NCBI GenBank assembly: GCA_039931435.1
Contig: JBDTRY010000011.1
Coordinates: 1-39,755 of the forward strand
Reading direction: 5' to 3'
Source of the DNA: JBDTRY01 sp039931435
GTDB lineage: Bacteria; Acidobacteriota; Thermoanaerobaculia; Gp7-AA8
Length of the DNA: 39,755 nt
The translations under genes were made by a program, and so were the position numbers. The notes beneath the pieces are model-generated. The model was given only the letters and a program-made list of their open reading frames with translations. It did not search any database and was not told the DNA's origin. Positions 8,077 through 19,986 of this stretch are shown here, one piece after another. How positions within the stretch are numbered: position 1 is the first letter of the stretch; each line of letters opens with the position of its first letter.

Positions 8077-8526
8077 TTACTCGGTGGTGACGGTCGACTC
8101 TTCTCCTTCGATAGCATTGTGAAGCGAGTGCCAGGCCAGCATGGCGCATTTGACACGCGAGGGATGCTCGGCCACTCCGCTGAACGGCGCCAGCCGTTCC
8201 ATCGGACCCTGCTGCTCTCCCGAGCCGCTGCCGGTCACCATCCGCCGGAATCCGGCGAAGAGCTCTTCGGCTTCCTCGCGGGTCTTGCCTTTGGTGATCG
8301 AGCTCATCACCGATGCCGAGGCTTTGGAGATGGCGCAGCCGTTGCCCTGAAAGCCGACGTCCTTGATGACATCCCCAGCCAACTCCACGTAGAGCGTGTA
8401 GTTATCGCCGCAGAGCGGGTTGTAGCCTTCCACGGTGCGATTGGCGCTCTCCAGCTTTTTGAAATTCCGGGGATTTTTGTTGTGGTCGAGAATGACCTGC
8501 TGGTACAGCTCGCGAAGATCCGCCAT
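8077..8526 (-). CDS. sufU: Fe-S cluster assembly scaffold/sulfurtransferase SufU
   Basis: 149 residues. Cysteines C39 (NPLCGDN), C64 (GNGCAIS) and C127 (RVKCAML) with the aspartate after C39 match the zinc/cluster ligands of SufU. The insertion between about residues 80 and 110 (KTREEAEEL... and the glycine-rich GSGSGEQ) separates SufU from IscU. In Gram-positive models SufU accepts sulfur from SufS. The open frame continues upstream to 9099 inside sufS, but the ATG at 8526 overlaps the sufS stop as TGATG and begins the family's MADLRELYQQVILDH, so that is the true start. It is translationally coupled to sufS. Confidence 0.95.
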   Translation of the reverse strand: MADLRELYQQVILDHNKNPRNFKKLESANRTVEGYNPLCGDNYTLYVELAGDVIKDVGFQGNGCAISKASASVMSSITKGKTREEAEELFAGFRRMVTGSGSGEQQGPMERLAPFSGVAEHPSRVKCAMLAWHSLHNAIEGEESTVTTE

Positions 8527-9782
8527 CAGCGAAAAACCTCCATGGCCTTGTGAATGGCGGCGATCAGCGCGTCCACATCCTGGCGCGTGTTGTAAAGAGC
8601 CAGCGAAGCGCGGGCGGTTGCCGGAATTCCGAATCGCTGCATGACCGGCTGCGCGCAATGGTGCCCCGTACGAACGGCCACGCCTTCCTGGTCGAGAATC
8701 GTGCCCAGGTCGTGCGGGTGGATGCCCTCGATCACGAACGAGAGCACGCTGGCCTTTTCCCGGGCTGTGCCGATCATGCGCAACTCGGGGATCCCTGCCA
8801 ATTGATCCGTGGCGTACTCGAGCAGAGCCTGCTCGTAAGCGACGATGTTCTCTATCCCTGCGGCCGATAGGTAGTCGATGGCGGCGCCCAAACCGATGGC
8901 ACCGGCAATATTCGGAGTTCCGGCCTCGAACTTGTACGGCAGGGCGTTGTAGACCGTCTTTTCGAATGTGACCGAGAGAATCATGTCGCCGCCACCCTGC
9001 CAGGGGGGCATCGCCTCGAGCAGGCGGCTCTTTCCGTAAAGAACGCCGATGCCCGTCGGTCCGAAAACCTTGTGCCCGGAAAACAGATAGAAGTCGCAAT
9101 CCAGCGCATGCACATCGATGGCAGTGTGCGGTGCTGCCTGCGCGCCGTCGATGAGAACGGGAACGTTTCGAGCGTGTGCTGCAGCGATCACCTTGGCGAT
9201 GGGATTGATCGTCCCCAGAGCATTGGAGACATGCACGATAGCTACGAGTTTTGTCTTCTCGCAGAGAAGCTTCTCGTACTCGTCGAAGAGGATCTCGCCT
9301 TCGTCGTTGATGGGAATGACCCGCAAGATCGCCCCGGTTTCTTCGCAGAGCATCTGCCAGGGAACGATGTTCGAGTGATGCTCCATGGCCGAGATGATGA
9401 TCTCGTCACCCGCCCCGATGTTCTTCCGGCCATATGTCTGGGCGACGAGGTTCACGCCCTCCGTCGTGCCCCGCACGAAGACGATCTCCCGAACCGACGC
9501 GGCATTGATGAAGGCCCGGACCTTCTCGCGAGCACCCTCGTAGCTGGCGGTGGCTCGCTCGCTGAGAAGATGTACACCACGGTGTACGTTGGCGTTGTCG
9601 CGCTCGTAGTAGTGAGAGATCGCTTCGATGACGGCACGCGGCTTCTGCGTCGTGGCGGCATTGTCGAGATAGACCAGCGGACGTCCATTCACGGTCTCGG
9701 CGAGGATGGGGAAATCAGCGCGCAACCGCTCCACATCGTACGTTGCGGTCTGCCCTCGCGCGAGCTCTGTAGCGGCGGTCAT
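8526..9782 (-). CDS. sufS: Cysteine desulfurase SufS
   Basis: 418 residues, a group II PLP-dependent cysteine desulfurase that takes sulfur from cysteine for Fe-S assembly. The N-terminal YLDNAATTQKP (38-48), EHHSN near 134, the PLP lysine in SGHK (K238) and the catalytic cysteine in RTGHHC (C376) are all present. The C-terminal RASLALYNT motif is intact. Its ATG overlaps the sufD stop by four bases (ATGA), and its TGA overlaps the sufU ATG. SufS paired with SufU, rather than SufE, is expected from this arrangement. Confidence 0.97.
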   Translation of the reverse strand: MTAATELARGQTATYDVERLRADFPILAETVNGRPLVYLDNAATTQKPRAVIEAISHYYERDNANVHRGVHLLSERATASYEGAREKVRAFINAASVREIVFVRGTTEGVNLVAQTYGRKNIGAGDEIIISAMEHHSNIVPWQMLCEETGAILRVIPINDEGEILFDEYEKLLCEKTKLVAIVHVSNALGTINPIAKVIAAAHARNVPVLIDGAQAAPHTAIDVHALDCDFYLFSGHKVFGPTGIGVLYGKSRLLEAMPPWQGGGDMILSVTFEKTVYNALPYKFEAGTPNIAGAIGLGAAIDYLSAAGIENIVAYEQALLEYATDQLAGIPELRMIGTAREKASVLSFVIEGIHPHDLGTILDQEGVAVRTGHHCAQPVMQRFGIPATARASLALYNTRQDVDALIAAIHKAMEVFR

Positions 9783-11093
9783 TCCGAAACCCCGCCGGCA
9801 AGCTCGAGTGGCAGTCTGCGCAGCAGAAGCTCGGAGAGCTGCTTTCGCAGTGCCGGAATCTTCACCCGCTGTACGACTTCACTGGCAAAGGCGTAAATCA
9901 TCAATTCCCGAGCATCCGCTACCGCGATTCCGCGGGAGCGCATATAGAAAAGCACCTGTTCGTCGAGCTGGCCGATGGTCGATCCGTGCGTACACTTCAC
10001 GTCGTCGGCATAGATCTCGAGCTGCGGCTTGGTGTCGATCACCGCCGTCTCGGAAAGCAGCAGGTTTCGGTTTACCTGACCTGAGTTGGTTTTCTGTGCA
10101 TCCTTGCGAACCATGATCTTTCCGTCGAACACGCCATGGCTGGTTCCATCCAGAACGCCCTTGTAGAACTCCTGACTGTCCGTATGAGGAGTGGCGTGAT
10201 CGATGAGCGTGTGATGATCGACGTGCTGTCTGCCCCGGGCCAGATAGAGACCATCGAGCACACAGCCGCTGCCCTCACCGGCCAGAGTGACGTTGATGTC
10301 ATAGCGGGCAAGCGCCGCACCGATGGAGAAGGATCGCGACTGATAGTGGCTGTCGCGGTCCTGCTGGGCCTGAATCGTGGCCACGTGGAAGGCCTGGTCT
10401 GACTCGAGCTGCATGCTGGCATGCTCCACCGTTGCGTTCCGTCGAACGACCACTTCGGTAACGACGTTGGTGAAGTTCGGTGCCTCACCGGCGGTGAGAT
10501 ACGTTTCCACCACATGCAGCTCGCTGCTCTCGCCGGCTACGATGAGGTTGCGGACGTTGGCCATGATTGGCCCGTCGTTCCCCGTGGTGATGAAGACAAG
10601 GTTCACCGGCTTCTGAAGACGAGTGCCGGCGGCGAGGCGCAGGAAGGCGCCATCGTGAACGAGGGCCGTGTTCAGTGCTGCGAAGCTACTCTCCGTCCAG
10701 TCTGCATGCTGCCCGAGGTGTTTCCGAACATCTTCATCATCCCGGGAGGCAGCGAGACTGGCCAGCTCCAACCCAGCCGGCAATGCGCTCTCCGATAGCG
10801 CCGGAGCGACCAGTCCATTGACAAACACCAGCCGGTACGCATCCTCGAGGGCACCGCGCTCGAGGAGGGCAAGGTCAAAATCGGATTCCAGCGAACCGAT
10901 CGTAAAACCGGTCCTGGCAATGGCAGCCACGTTCGTGAACCGCCAGGCTTCCTGGCGCGTCGTCGGAAAACCGAGCTCCAGAAAGCGATCCAGAGCCCTC
11001 TTGCGGAGGTTCCCCAACCATTCCGGATCGCTCCCACCGACGCTGCGCGCCATCGCCGCGAACTGGTCGAGGGACGTACGTGCGATGTTCGTC

Positions 11094-11101
<8 letters not shown>
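9779..11101 (-). CDS. sufD: Fe-S cluster assembly protein SufD
   Basis: 440 residues. SufD pairs with SufB and two SufC in the SufBC2D scaffold. Family marks are PTTRQEAWRFTN (47-58), the beta-helix core, and CTHGSTIGQ (C370, H372), matching the functional histidine of E. coli SufD. The C-terminal region after RSRGIAVADARELMIYAFASEV is also typical. The real start is the ATG at 11101, which overlaps the last eight bases of sufC (ATGGTTGA). An open frame extends to 11170 but would lie inside sufC. ATGA coupling to sufS follows. Confidence 0.95.
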
Positions 11102-11894
<793 letters not shown>

Positions 11895-11999
11895 CAGTAC
11901 CTGCTTTGTCCCTGGTCTTTGTGAGTGTGTCTGCTGTGCTGTGGCAACGCCCCGAGCGGGCCGGCGAACTGTGCGTCCCGGTACGACGAGCGCTGCGGT

Positions 12000-13441
<1,442 letters not shown>

Positions 13442-13445
<4 letters not shown>

Positions 13446-13921
13446 TGAATCTCCGTAGATCCTTCAGGTCGAAGAGTGAGTCTGGCAGCAACAGCGGCGC
13501 CTGGAACTGCGCCCCGTGCCAGTTCACCGAGCGTGATCGTTTCGAAGGCATTCTTGATGGCGCGGTTGATGCCGAACATGAATCCCCGCGACGGGCATTC
13601 AACCCGGATCGCGCAAACCGCGTGCCCGGTGAGGTCCAGCGATTCGCACTCTACGAGATCCCAGGGACCCTCCAGAACCTCGAGCAGCTTTCCCAACGTG
13701 ACCTTCTCGGCGTCGCCGTCGAACGAATAGCCGCCGCCCACCCCGCGGTGCGAGGCAATCAGTCCGCTTTCATGAAGAACTTTCAACACTTTCGAGATCA
13801 TCGGGGCGGGGAGTGAGTAGAACTCCGCGACCTCGCGGCCCGATACGATTTCTCCACGCTTGCGGCTCAGATACACCGCAGCGAGAAGTCCATAGTCGGT
13901 GAGTTTCGAAATTTTCAGCAT
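13442..13921 (-). CDS. Rrf2 family transcriptional regulator of the suf operon
   Basis: 159 residues. An N-terminal winged helix (LTDYGLLAAVYLSRKRG, recognition region SGLIASHRGVGGGYSF) is followed by a short helical segment. Three cysteines, C92, C103 and C109, form a likely Fe-S binding set. Their spacing (10 and 5 residues between them) differs from the C92/C98/C104 arrangement of IscR and resembles SUF-type Rrf2 regulators. It is probably a cluster-sensing autorepressor of the suf operon; that is inference from family and context. AAGGA lies ten bases before the ATG, and the stop overlaps sufB. Confidence 0.93.
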
Positions 13922-13967
13922 GTTCAGAAAGTCCTTCGAACCGTGATGGCGGATCGTCCGGGGAGCA

Positions 13968-13998
13968 AAACAGTACCATTTCAGTCCACTTTACTCAA
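13968..13998 (-). promoter_or_regulatory. Candidate suf promoter with IscR-like operator
   Basis: On the minus strand, TTGAGT (13993-13998) and TACTGT (13970-13975) are separated by exactly 17 bases and precede rrf2 by about 50 bases. The 25 bases 13968-13992 match about 18 positions of the published E. coli type 1 IscR consensus by eye, and they cover the -10 and spacer. Overlap of the operator with the promoter suits autorepression by the Rrf2 protein. The match was counted by hand, and the regulator is not IscR itself. Confidence 0.55.
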
Positions 13999-14166
13999 CA
14001 GAGCGCTGTCGTTCTTTGTTCCGAGAAACTTAGACCACTTCCTGTGACCGCTCGGTTCACGCTTCTCTCTACGGAAAGGGAACAAATGATATCGTTCCGC
14101 TGCCGGACCCTGCGGTGAGGCAAGCGCGTAAGAGAACCCCCTGCAGTTGTGTGCGAAAGGTGCTAA

Positions 14167-15687
14167 ATGACTGATTTCAGGCAGACAGTCCAGTCATCGT
14201 ATGACTTCAAAGGTCCCTCGATCGAACTCGGAAATGCCCTGTTCGAAGGGCAACCCTTTGCCGAGCTTCCCATTCGCATTCCGCTTCGGATGATGAACCG
14301 CCACGGACTCATCGCCGGTTCGACCGGCACAGGCAAGACCCGGACGCTGCAGTTGATGGCCGAGCAGCTCTCCCGCGCCGGGGTTCCTACGTTCGTCGCC
14401 GACGTAAAGGGTGACCTGGCCGGGCTGGCGCTGGCCGGCGTGGCCAGCCCGAAAGTTCTCGAGCGCATGAACTCCGTCAGTCGCCAATTCACCCCCGAGG
14501 CGTTTCCCGCCGAATTCTTCAGCCTCACCGGGAACAATGGAACGCAGATCCGGGCCACCGTTTCCTCATTCGGACCGATCCTTCTCGGAAAAGTGCTCGA
14601 CCTCACCGACGTGCAACAGAGCGTTCTGGCCATGGTCTTCAAGTACTGCGACGACCGGCAGATGCCCCTGCTGGATTTTGCCGATCTCCGCGACGTCCTC
14701 AATTACCTTGGCAACGAAGGCAAGGGGGACCTCAAGGATTACGGGGGAATGTCCGCCGCCACGGTTGGGGTGCTCATCCGCAAGATGGTCGAGCTCGAGC
14801 AGCAGGGAGCGGCGCGATTTTTCGGCGAACCGGAACTCGACATTCACGATCTTCTCCGGGTCGACTCCAGCGGCAAAGGAATCGTGAACATCCTCAGCCT
14901 GTCCGATGTCCAGGACAAGCCGCGCCTCTATTCGACCTTCCTGATGTGGCTTCTGGGGCAGTTCTATTACGGGATGCCCGAGATCGGTGATCCGGACAAA
15001 CCGAGACTGGTCTTCTTCTTCGACGAAGCACATCTGCTCTTCGATGATTCGTCATCGGCACTCGTCGAGCACATAGAGCAGGTGGCCCGGCTGATTCGTT
15101 CGAAGGGAATCGGCGTTTTTTTCATCACGCAGACTCCCAAGGATGTCGATGAGGACGTCCTTGCCCAGCTTGGAAACAGAATCCAGCATGCGGTCAGGGC
15201 CTTCACTCCGACCGACGCCAAGAACCTGCGCGCCACGACCTCGACATTCCCCAAGAGCGCATTCTTTGATATCGAAAAGTCGCTCACGTCGCTCGGAATT
15301 GGCGAGGCTCTGGTCACAGTACTCAACGAGAAGGGTGTACCCACCGAGGTGACGCAGACGCAGATCATGGCGCCGTCATCTCTGATGAGCTCCATCACCC
15401 CGGACGACTACAGCAGATTCACGCAGACAGCGCTGGCGCAGAAGTACCGGAATTCCGTCGACCGCGAGAGTGCTCACGAGATCCTGCAGCGAAAACTGGC
15501 CGCGGCGCAGAGCAGCGCAGAGGCGCAAGCCCCGACCGCTCCGCCGCCGGCCCCGCGATCACCGGGACGACAAACGAAGTCGATCGGCGAGAGGGTCATT
15601 CAGCAGATGGCGAACCAGGCCACCCGCACCCTCGTGCAGCAGGCCTCACGCGGACTGTTCGGCATTCTCAAACAGGCGTTCAAGTAG
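14167..15687 (+). CDS. DUF853 / HerA-like helicase-domain ATPase
   Basis: 506 residues. Walker A GSTGTGKT is at 51-58 and Walker B FFFDEAHLLF at about 283-292. A conserved FFITQTPKDVDEDVLAQLGNR follows, then a helix-rich end with a basic tail. This matches the DUF853 (YjgR) family of HerA/FtsK-like P-loop ATPases, whose cellular role is not settled. A Pro/Ala-rich linker (TAPPPAPRSPG) separates the ATPase from a C-terminal helical segment. AAAGG precedes the ATG. It is divergent from the suf operon and shares its control region. Confidence 0.92.
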   Translation: MTDFRQTVQSSYDFKGPSIELGNALFEGQPFAELPIRIPLRMMNRHGLIAGSTGTGKTRTLQLMAEQLSRAGVPTFVADVKGDLAGLALAGVASPKVLERMNSVSRQFTPEAFPAEFFSLTGNNGTQIRATVSSFGPILLGKVLDLTDVQQSVLAMVFKYCDDRQMPLLDFADLRDVLNYLGNEGKGDLKDYGGMSAATVGVLIRKMVELEQQGAARFFGEPELDIHDLLRVDSSGKGIVNILSLSDVQDKPRLYSTFLMWLLGQFYYGMPEIGDPDKPRLVFFFDEAHLLFDDSSSALVEHIEQVARLIRSKGIGVFFITQTPKDVDEDVLAQLGNRIQHAVRAFTPTDAKNLRATTSTFPKSAFFDIEKSLTSLGIGEALVTVLNEKGVPTEVTQTQIMAPSSLMSSITPDDYSRFTQTALAQKYRNSVDRESAHEILQRKLAAAQSSAEAQAPTAPPPAPRSPGRQTKSIGERVIQQMANQATRTLVQQASRGLFGILKQAFK

Positions 15688-15898
15688 GGCCGAAGTTCGC
15701 GGCTTAAGACTGCGTTCGGGTAGCCCCGGAAATCGCGAAAGCCAGCGCGGTCCTCGTAGGGGCCGTGCGGCGTGAGGCCGGTACTCTTTTCCCTTCCACG
15801 CTGTGAATCGTGGACTGAATTGCGTAACTCCCAGGCCCGATCTGTCGAGCACGCTGTCAAACAGATCCAGTATCCATGTGGAACGAATCCGTTGAAAC

Positions 15899-16480
15899 TC
15901 AGCCCGGCCACCCTGGCCGCCGACCACCCATGCCCCCACCCCGTCGGCCTCCGCCGCCGTAGTCGCCCTGGCGTCCACGCCTCTCCTGCGGGCGTGCCGT
16001 TGAACGCATCTGTGCTTCCAGGGTCGCCCACTGCTGCTGCGTCAGGATCGAACGCTCAGCTACAAGGAGTTGCAACTGTCTTGTGAGCAGATCGTCGCGA
16101 AGGGTCTGGTACCTCCGGCCTGCTGTCAGGATGTCATCGGACGTTGGATGCTCACCCTCCAGAGTGGTCCGGACGTCCCGCAAGGCGGTGACGAGATCGC
16201 GTTGTATCCGATCGATGTCGTCGGATTGGCTGTGCAGCGCATCGAGTGACGCCATCTGATCAGTGCTCAGCCCGACCGTACGTGAGATCTCGTCCTTCCT
16301 CCACCATTCAGACGGCGGAAGAAAATCGAGTCCGCCACCGGCCATCCGCGCGGGTCGCATGCCCTCACGAGAACTTTCAGACCCGGAAGGACGGTCGTAG
16401 GGCCCCGAGGATCGGTCGGGAGCCGAAGTGCTGCAGGAGGCAAGCAGCAGAATAAATAAGAAGGCAGTTGTCGATCGCAT
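15899..16480 (-). CDS. Periplasmic-facing lipoprotein, LTxxQ-like, with Gly/Arg-rich tail
   Basis: 193 residues. The signal MRSTTAFLFILLLASC has a lipobox ending at C16. The middle (about 70-160) is helical and contains LSTDQMASLDAL and ILTQQQWATLEAQ, resembling the LTxxQ motif of CpxP/Spy-like chaperones. The last 30 residues are rich in RGG-type steps (RRGRQGDYGGGGRRGGGMGGRR), which is unusual for a lipoprotein. The ATG at 16480 has GGAG six bases upstream; the ATG at 16486 would leave GGAG directly against the start. It follows the permease gene by 107 bases on the same strand. Confidence 0.8.
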   Translation of the reverse strand: MRSTTAFLFILLLASCSTSAPDRSSGPYDRPSGSESSREGMRPARMAGGGLDFLPPSEWWRKDEISRTVGLSTDQMASLDALHSQSDDIDRIQRDLVTALRDVRTTLEGEHPTSDDILTAGRRYQTLRDDLLTRQLQLLVAERSILTQQQWATLEAQMRSTARPQERRGRQGDYGGGGRRGGGMGGRRPGWPG

Positions 16481-16587
16481 GGGCATCTCCGCAATTGACT
16501 ACGACCGAACCACCAGGACGTTGAACGGAAGCCTGGACCGCGGAGCTTCACGGTTGCTCTCCGGCGGTCCAGCCCCCCCGAAACCAC

Positions 16588-17805
16588 TTACTCGTACCGC
16601 AGTGCTTCGATGGGATTCAGCGCGGCAGCCTTTCGCGCGGGGTAGTAACCGAAGAAGACGCCCACCGCCCCCGAGAAAACGATGGCCACAACCATGATCA
16701 CTGGCGAGATCACCGTATCCCAACCGGTGAAGTGTCCGAGCAACTCGGCGCCAGCCCAACCCGCGGCAAGACCGATCAGCCCCCCGAGCACGCCCATGAC
16801 GATGCTCTCCACGAGAAATTGCGTTAGCACATCCGAGCCTCGGGCTCCGATGGCCATGCGGATTCCGATCTCCCGCGTTCGCTCCGTCACCGATACCAGC
16901 ATAATGTTCATGATTCCGATGCCGCCGACCAGCAGCGAGATTGAAGCGATGGCTGCCAGGAGGAGAGTCATCACCCGCGTACTGCTCTCCGCCGCTGCCG
17001 CCAGCTCAGCCTGATTGCGAACGGTGAAATCATCATCTTCGGATCCCGAAAGCCGGTGTGACTCCCGCACCGCGCGGTGAATCTCATCCTGCGCCGCAGC
17101 CATGTCGCCTTCGGAATTCGTGCTCGCCAGAATCTGAGGGATGCGCGTCCCACCGGCCAGCCGGGTTGCCGCGGTTGTATACGGAACCAGAATGACGTCA
17201 TCCGAATCCGTTCCCGAGGCAGTCTGCCCTTTTGGAGAGAGAACCCCGACCACATCGAAAGGAACATTCCGGACCTGAATCTGCTGGCCGACGGCGTCGC
17301 CGTTGGGAAAAAGCTGACTGGCGACAGTCTGCCCCAGAACTGCAACCTTCCGCGAGCTGCGCACGTCGTCGGTTCCAAAGAACGCTCCGTCGCTGGCCTG
17401 CCAGTCGCGGATCACCTGATAGTCGGTATCCACTCCGTTGATGAGAGTGCGCCAGTTTCCCTGACCGCCGATCACCTGGGTGCGACTGACGACGACGGGA
17501 GAAACAGCCGCCACTGTGGGTGCATCGCTGCGAATCTTCTCCACATCGTCGAGCGAGAGGCTGGCGAAGGCCTGCGCTCCCTGGCTGACGCCGCCCTGAG
17601 TGCTCGCGCCCGGTGTGATGACGAGCATGTTCGTGCCGAGGTTGCTGATCTGAGCGTGAATGCGCGAGCGCGCTCCATAACCCACCGCCACCATGACGAT
17701 CACCGCCGCCACTCCGATGATGATGCCCAGCATCGTCAGTGAGGCGCGCATCTTGTTCTTGCGAATGCTCTGCGTAGCCAGGGTGATGATCTTCGTCGTC
17801 TTCAT
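16588..17805 (-). CDS. MacB-type ABC transporter permease (FtsX/MacB_PCD)
   Basis: 405 residues. An N-terminal helix (ASLTMLGIIIGVAAVIVMVAVG) is followed by a large periplasmic MacB_PCD domain (about 45-265). Three C-terminal helices contain RTREIGIRMAIGARGSDVL, the canonical FtsX-family loop, and it ends YYPARKAAALNPIEALRYE. Such permeases couple ATP hydrolysis to extrusion or mechanotransmission with a MacA adaptor. Its ATG overlaps the ATPase stop (ATGA). The ATPase and permease are separate proteins here, whereas E. coli MacB fuses them. Confidence 0.95.
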   Translation of the reverse strand: MKTTKIITLATQSIRKNKMRASLTMLGIIIGVAAVIVMVAVGYGARSRIHAQISNLGTNMLVITPGASTQGGVSQGAQAFASLSLDDVEKIRSDAPTVAAVSPVVVSRTQVIGGQGNWRTLINGVDTDYQVIRDWQASDGAFFGTDDVRSSRKVAVLGQTVASQLFPNGDAVGQQIQVRNVPFDVVGVLSPKGQTASGTDSDDVILVPYTTAATRLAGGTRIPQILASTNSEGDMAAAQDEIHRAVRESHRLSGSEDDDFTVRNQAELAAAAESSTRVMTLLLAAIASISLLVGGIGIMNIMLVSVTERTREIGIRMAIGARGSDVLTQFLVESIVMGVLGGLIGLAAGWAGAELLGHFTGWDTVISPVIMVVAIVFSGAVGVFFGYYPARKAAALNPIEALRYE

Positions 17806-18548
17806 GCGACCTCCTCTACGAGCTGCTCGAGATCGTCGACGGCAGAGCGCTGACGGGCCACTGGCTCGTCACGACGGATCCGTCCGTCGCGCACTTCCAC
17901 GATTCGTTTCGCGTACGCTGCGATGTCCGGCTCATGCGTGACAATCAACACGGTGATGCCCTGTTCGTTGAGCTCCTGAAAAACCGACATGACCTCCACC
18001 GAAGTGCGGGAATCGAGATTGCCCGTGGGCTCGTCCGCAAGGACCAGCGCCGGCGACGTGACCAGGGCCCGAGCGATGGCTACACGCTGCTGCTGCCCTC
18101 CCGATAACTCGTTCGGGTGATGATCGAGCCGGTCACCCAGGCCCACCCGTTTCAGAGCCGAGACTGCCAGCGCGCGAGTGTCCTGATGTTTTCCGGAACG
18201 GTCATACAGCAGCGGCAACTCCACGTTCTCCACCGCGCTCGTCCTCGGCAACAGGTTGAAGCCCTGGAACACGAAACCGAGCTTCTGATTCCTGATGTCT
18301 GCCAGTTCGTTCTTCCCCAATCCCTCCACGCGAATGCCGTCGAGCAGATACGTTCCCGAGGTCGGCGTATCGAGGCAACCGAGAAGATTCATCAACGTGG
18401 ACTTGCCGGATCCGGAAGCCCCCATCACTGCAATCAACTCTCCCTTCTTCACCGTCAGATCAATTCCCCGAAGGGCGTGGACCTCGTTCGTTCCACTCTG
18501 ATAGGTTTTGACGAGCTGCCGCGTCTCGATGACGTTTTTCTCTTCCAT
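17802..18548 (-). CDS. MacB/LolD-type ABC transporter ATPase
   Basis: 248 residues. Walker A is GASGSGKST, the Q-loop FVFQGFNLLPR, the signature LSGGQQQRVAIARAL, Walker B LVLADEPTGNLD and the switch histidine in VTHEPDIAAYA. The open frame begins at 18563 (MKEQIMEEKN), but AAGGAG sits six bases before the ATG at 18548, so the start is MEEKNVIETRQL. It lies between the adaptor gene, whose TGA overlaps this gene's leader, and the permease, which it overlaps by four bases. Confidence 0.96.
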   Translation of the reverse strand: MEEKNVIETRQLVKTYQSGTNEVHALRGIDLTVKKGELIAVMGASGSGKSTLMNLLGCLDTPTSGTYLLDGIRVEGLGKNELADIRNQKLGFVFQGFNLLPRTSAVENVELPLLYDRSGKHQDTRALAVSALKRVGLGDRLDHHPNELSGGQQQRVAIARALVTSPALVLADEPTGNLDSRTSVEVMSVFQELNEQGITVLIVTHEPDIAAYAKRIVEVRDGRIRRDEPVARQRSAVDDLEQLVEEVA

Positions 18549-18562
18549 GATTTGCTCCTTCA

Positions 18563-19840
18563 TCAGAAGCCCGATCCGGACCGCGGGCGACCACCCTGCT
18601 GCTGGTTGCTCTGGAACGGGCTCCCGGCAGTGGTGGTCGTGGCAGCAGTCTTGACGTCCGCCGTTCCGGCGATCACTTTCATGCCCTCGGTAACAGACTT
18701 GCCCATGACCTGTGTCGATGAACCATCATTGATTCCCGTGCGTACCCTGGCCGTTGCCGGTTTTCCGTTCGCATCGAGGAAGTAAAGCGTTCCGAATGAT
18801 GATGGCGCGCCGTTCTTCGTGCGGGCGGTGCCATTCCCCCGCCGAGAGGAAGCTGTGGACGTTGAGGTGGCTGAAGTTGAGGTGGTAGCTGTGGCAGCGT
18901 TGGCCGTCAGTTGCACCTGGAGATCTGCGGACGGGCGGAAACGAAGTGCAGCGTTGGAGACCTTCAGCACGCCCGTTGCTGATTTCACCAGGAAGTCCAC
19001 ACGGGCAGTCATTCCGGGAAGAAGCTTGTTGCCCGGATTATCCACCTGAGCGACGACGGTGTAACTCACGACGTTCTCGACGGTGACCGACTGCAACCGT
19101 ACCTGCTTCACTTCCCCCTTGAAGGTCTGCCCGGGAAGGGCCTGAACGGTGAATGCGACGGGCTGCCCTTCCCTGATCGAGGCGATATCACTCTCGTCCA
19201 CCTGCGCCAGAATCTGCATGTGCGAAAGATCGTTGGCGATGAGGAAGAGCTGCGGCGCCGAGAGACTGGCTGCGACGGTCTGGCCGAGGGCCACGTTGCG
19301 TTCTACAACCACGCCATCGATGGGCGCGGTGATGTTCGTATAGGTCAGGTTCTGACGGGCCCGATCCAGCGCCACCTTCGCGGACTTCACGTTCGCGGCA
19401 GCGACACCGAGCGAGGCCTGGCTGACCTCATATTCGCTTCTGGCTACCAGTCCATCGTCGGTGAGGGTCCGGTTACGAGCATAGTCCCGCTGCGCCTGCA
19501 GAAGCTGAGCTTGATTCCGCTCGACGTTCGCCTGAGCGTCGACGACCGCCTGCTGCGCCAGAGTGGGATCGATGCGGGCCAGCAACTGTCCCTTCTTCAC
19601 ATGATCGTTGAAGTCCACGAGAAGTTCGGAGACCTGACCGGAAACCTGGGTGCCGACGCTCACAGACGTCACCGCGTTCAGCGCGCCGGTGGCCGACACG
19701 GTCGACTGCAGATCCCCTTTTTCAACAGTCACGAACCGGAATGCCGGTGTCTCCCGAGCCTGGGCGACGCGATAGAAGAGGGTGACGGCAACGGTGATGA
19801 GGACGAGGGTTATCGCAGCGATCAGGGATTTGTTTTTCAT
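18563..19840 (-). CDS. MacA-like periplasmic adaptor (HlyD/RND efflux adaptor family)
   Basis: 425 residues. One N-terminal membrane anchor (about 4-23), then lipoyl half-motifs around VSVGTQVSGQVSELLVDFNDHVKKGQLLARID, an alpha-helical hairpin (about 95-165, AQANVERNQAQLLQAQRDYARN), the second lipoyl half (ITAPIDGVVVERNVALGQTV) and beta-barrel segments. A low-complexity Thr/Ser/Ala stretch (about 315-340) interrupts the C-terminal domain, and a Gln/Gly/Ser-rich tail ends the protein. AGGAAGGAG precedes the ATG. It forms an operon with the ATPase and permease as an efflux or export pump. Confidence 0.94.
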   Translation of the reverse strand: MKNKSLIAAITLVLITVAVTLFYRVAQARETPAFRFVTVEKGDLQSTVSATGALNAVTSVSVGTQVSGQVSELLVDFNDHVKKGQLLARIDPTLAQQAVVDAQANVERNQAQLLQAQRDYARNRTLTDDGLVARSEYEVSQASLGVAAANVKSAKVALDRARQNLTYTNITAPIDGVVVERNVALGQTVAASLSAPQLFLIANDLSHMQILAQVDESDIASIREGQPVAFTVQALPGQTFKGEVKQVRLQSVTVENVVSYTVVAQVDNPGNKLLPGMTARVDFLVKSATGVLKVSNAALRFRPSADLQVQLTANAATATTSTSATSTSTASSRRGNGTARTKNGAPSSFGTLYFLDANGKPATARVRTGINDGSSTQVMGKSVTEGMKVIAGTADVKTAATTTTAGSPFQSNQQQGGRPRSGSGF

Positions 19841-19986
19841 TGGCGACTCCTTCCTTGTGACTTCATCGCGCGAAGTTCCGTTGGTCTGTCGACGCCGGAA
19901 GTTTCGAGCGCTGTGGTCACTTGTCGCTACTGAAAACAGGCCATCTCACGAACATGTTTCGTATTTTCAGTCACTTACACTTGGCA

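Noticed and set aside
8527..9099. A 340-residue frame joining sufU to an upstream extension
   Set aside because: The upstream part is a shadow of sufS in another frame; the ATG at 8526 overlapping the sufS stop gives the normal SufU start.
14079..14098. GGAAC-N10-GTTCC in the suf/DUF853 divergent gap
   Set aside because: Five-base arms are too short to separate from chance; not placed relative to a promoter.
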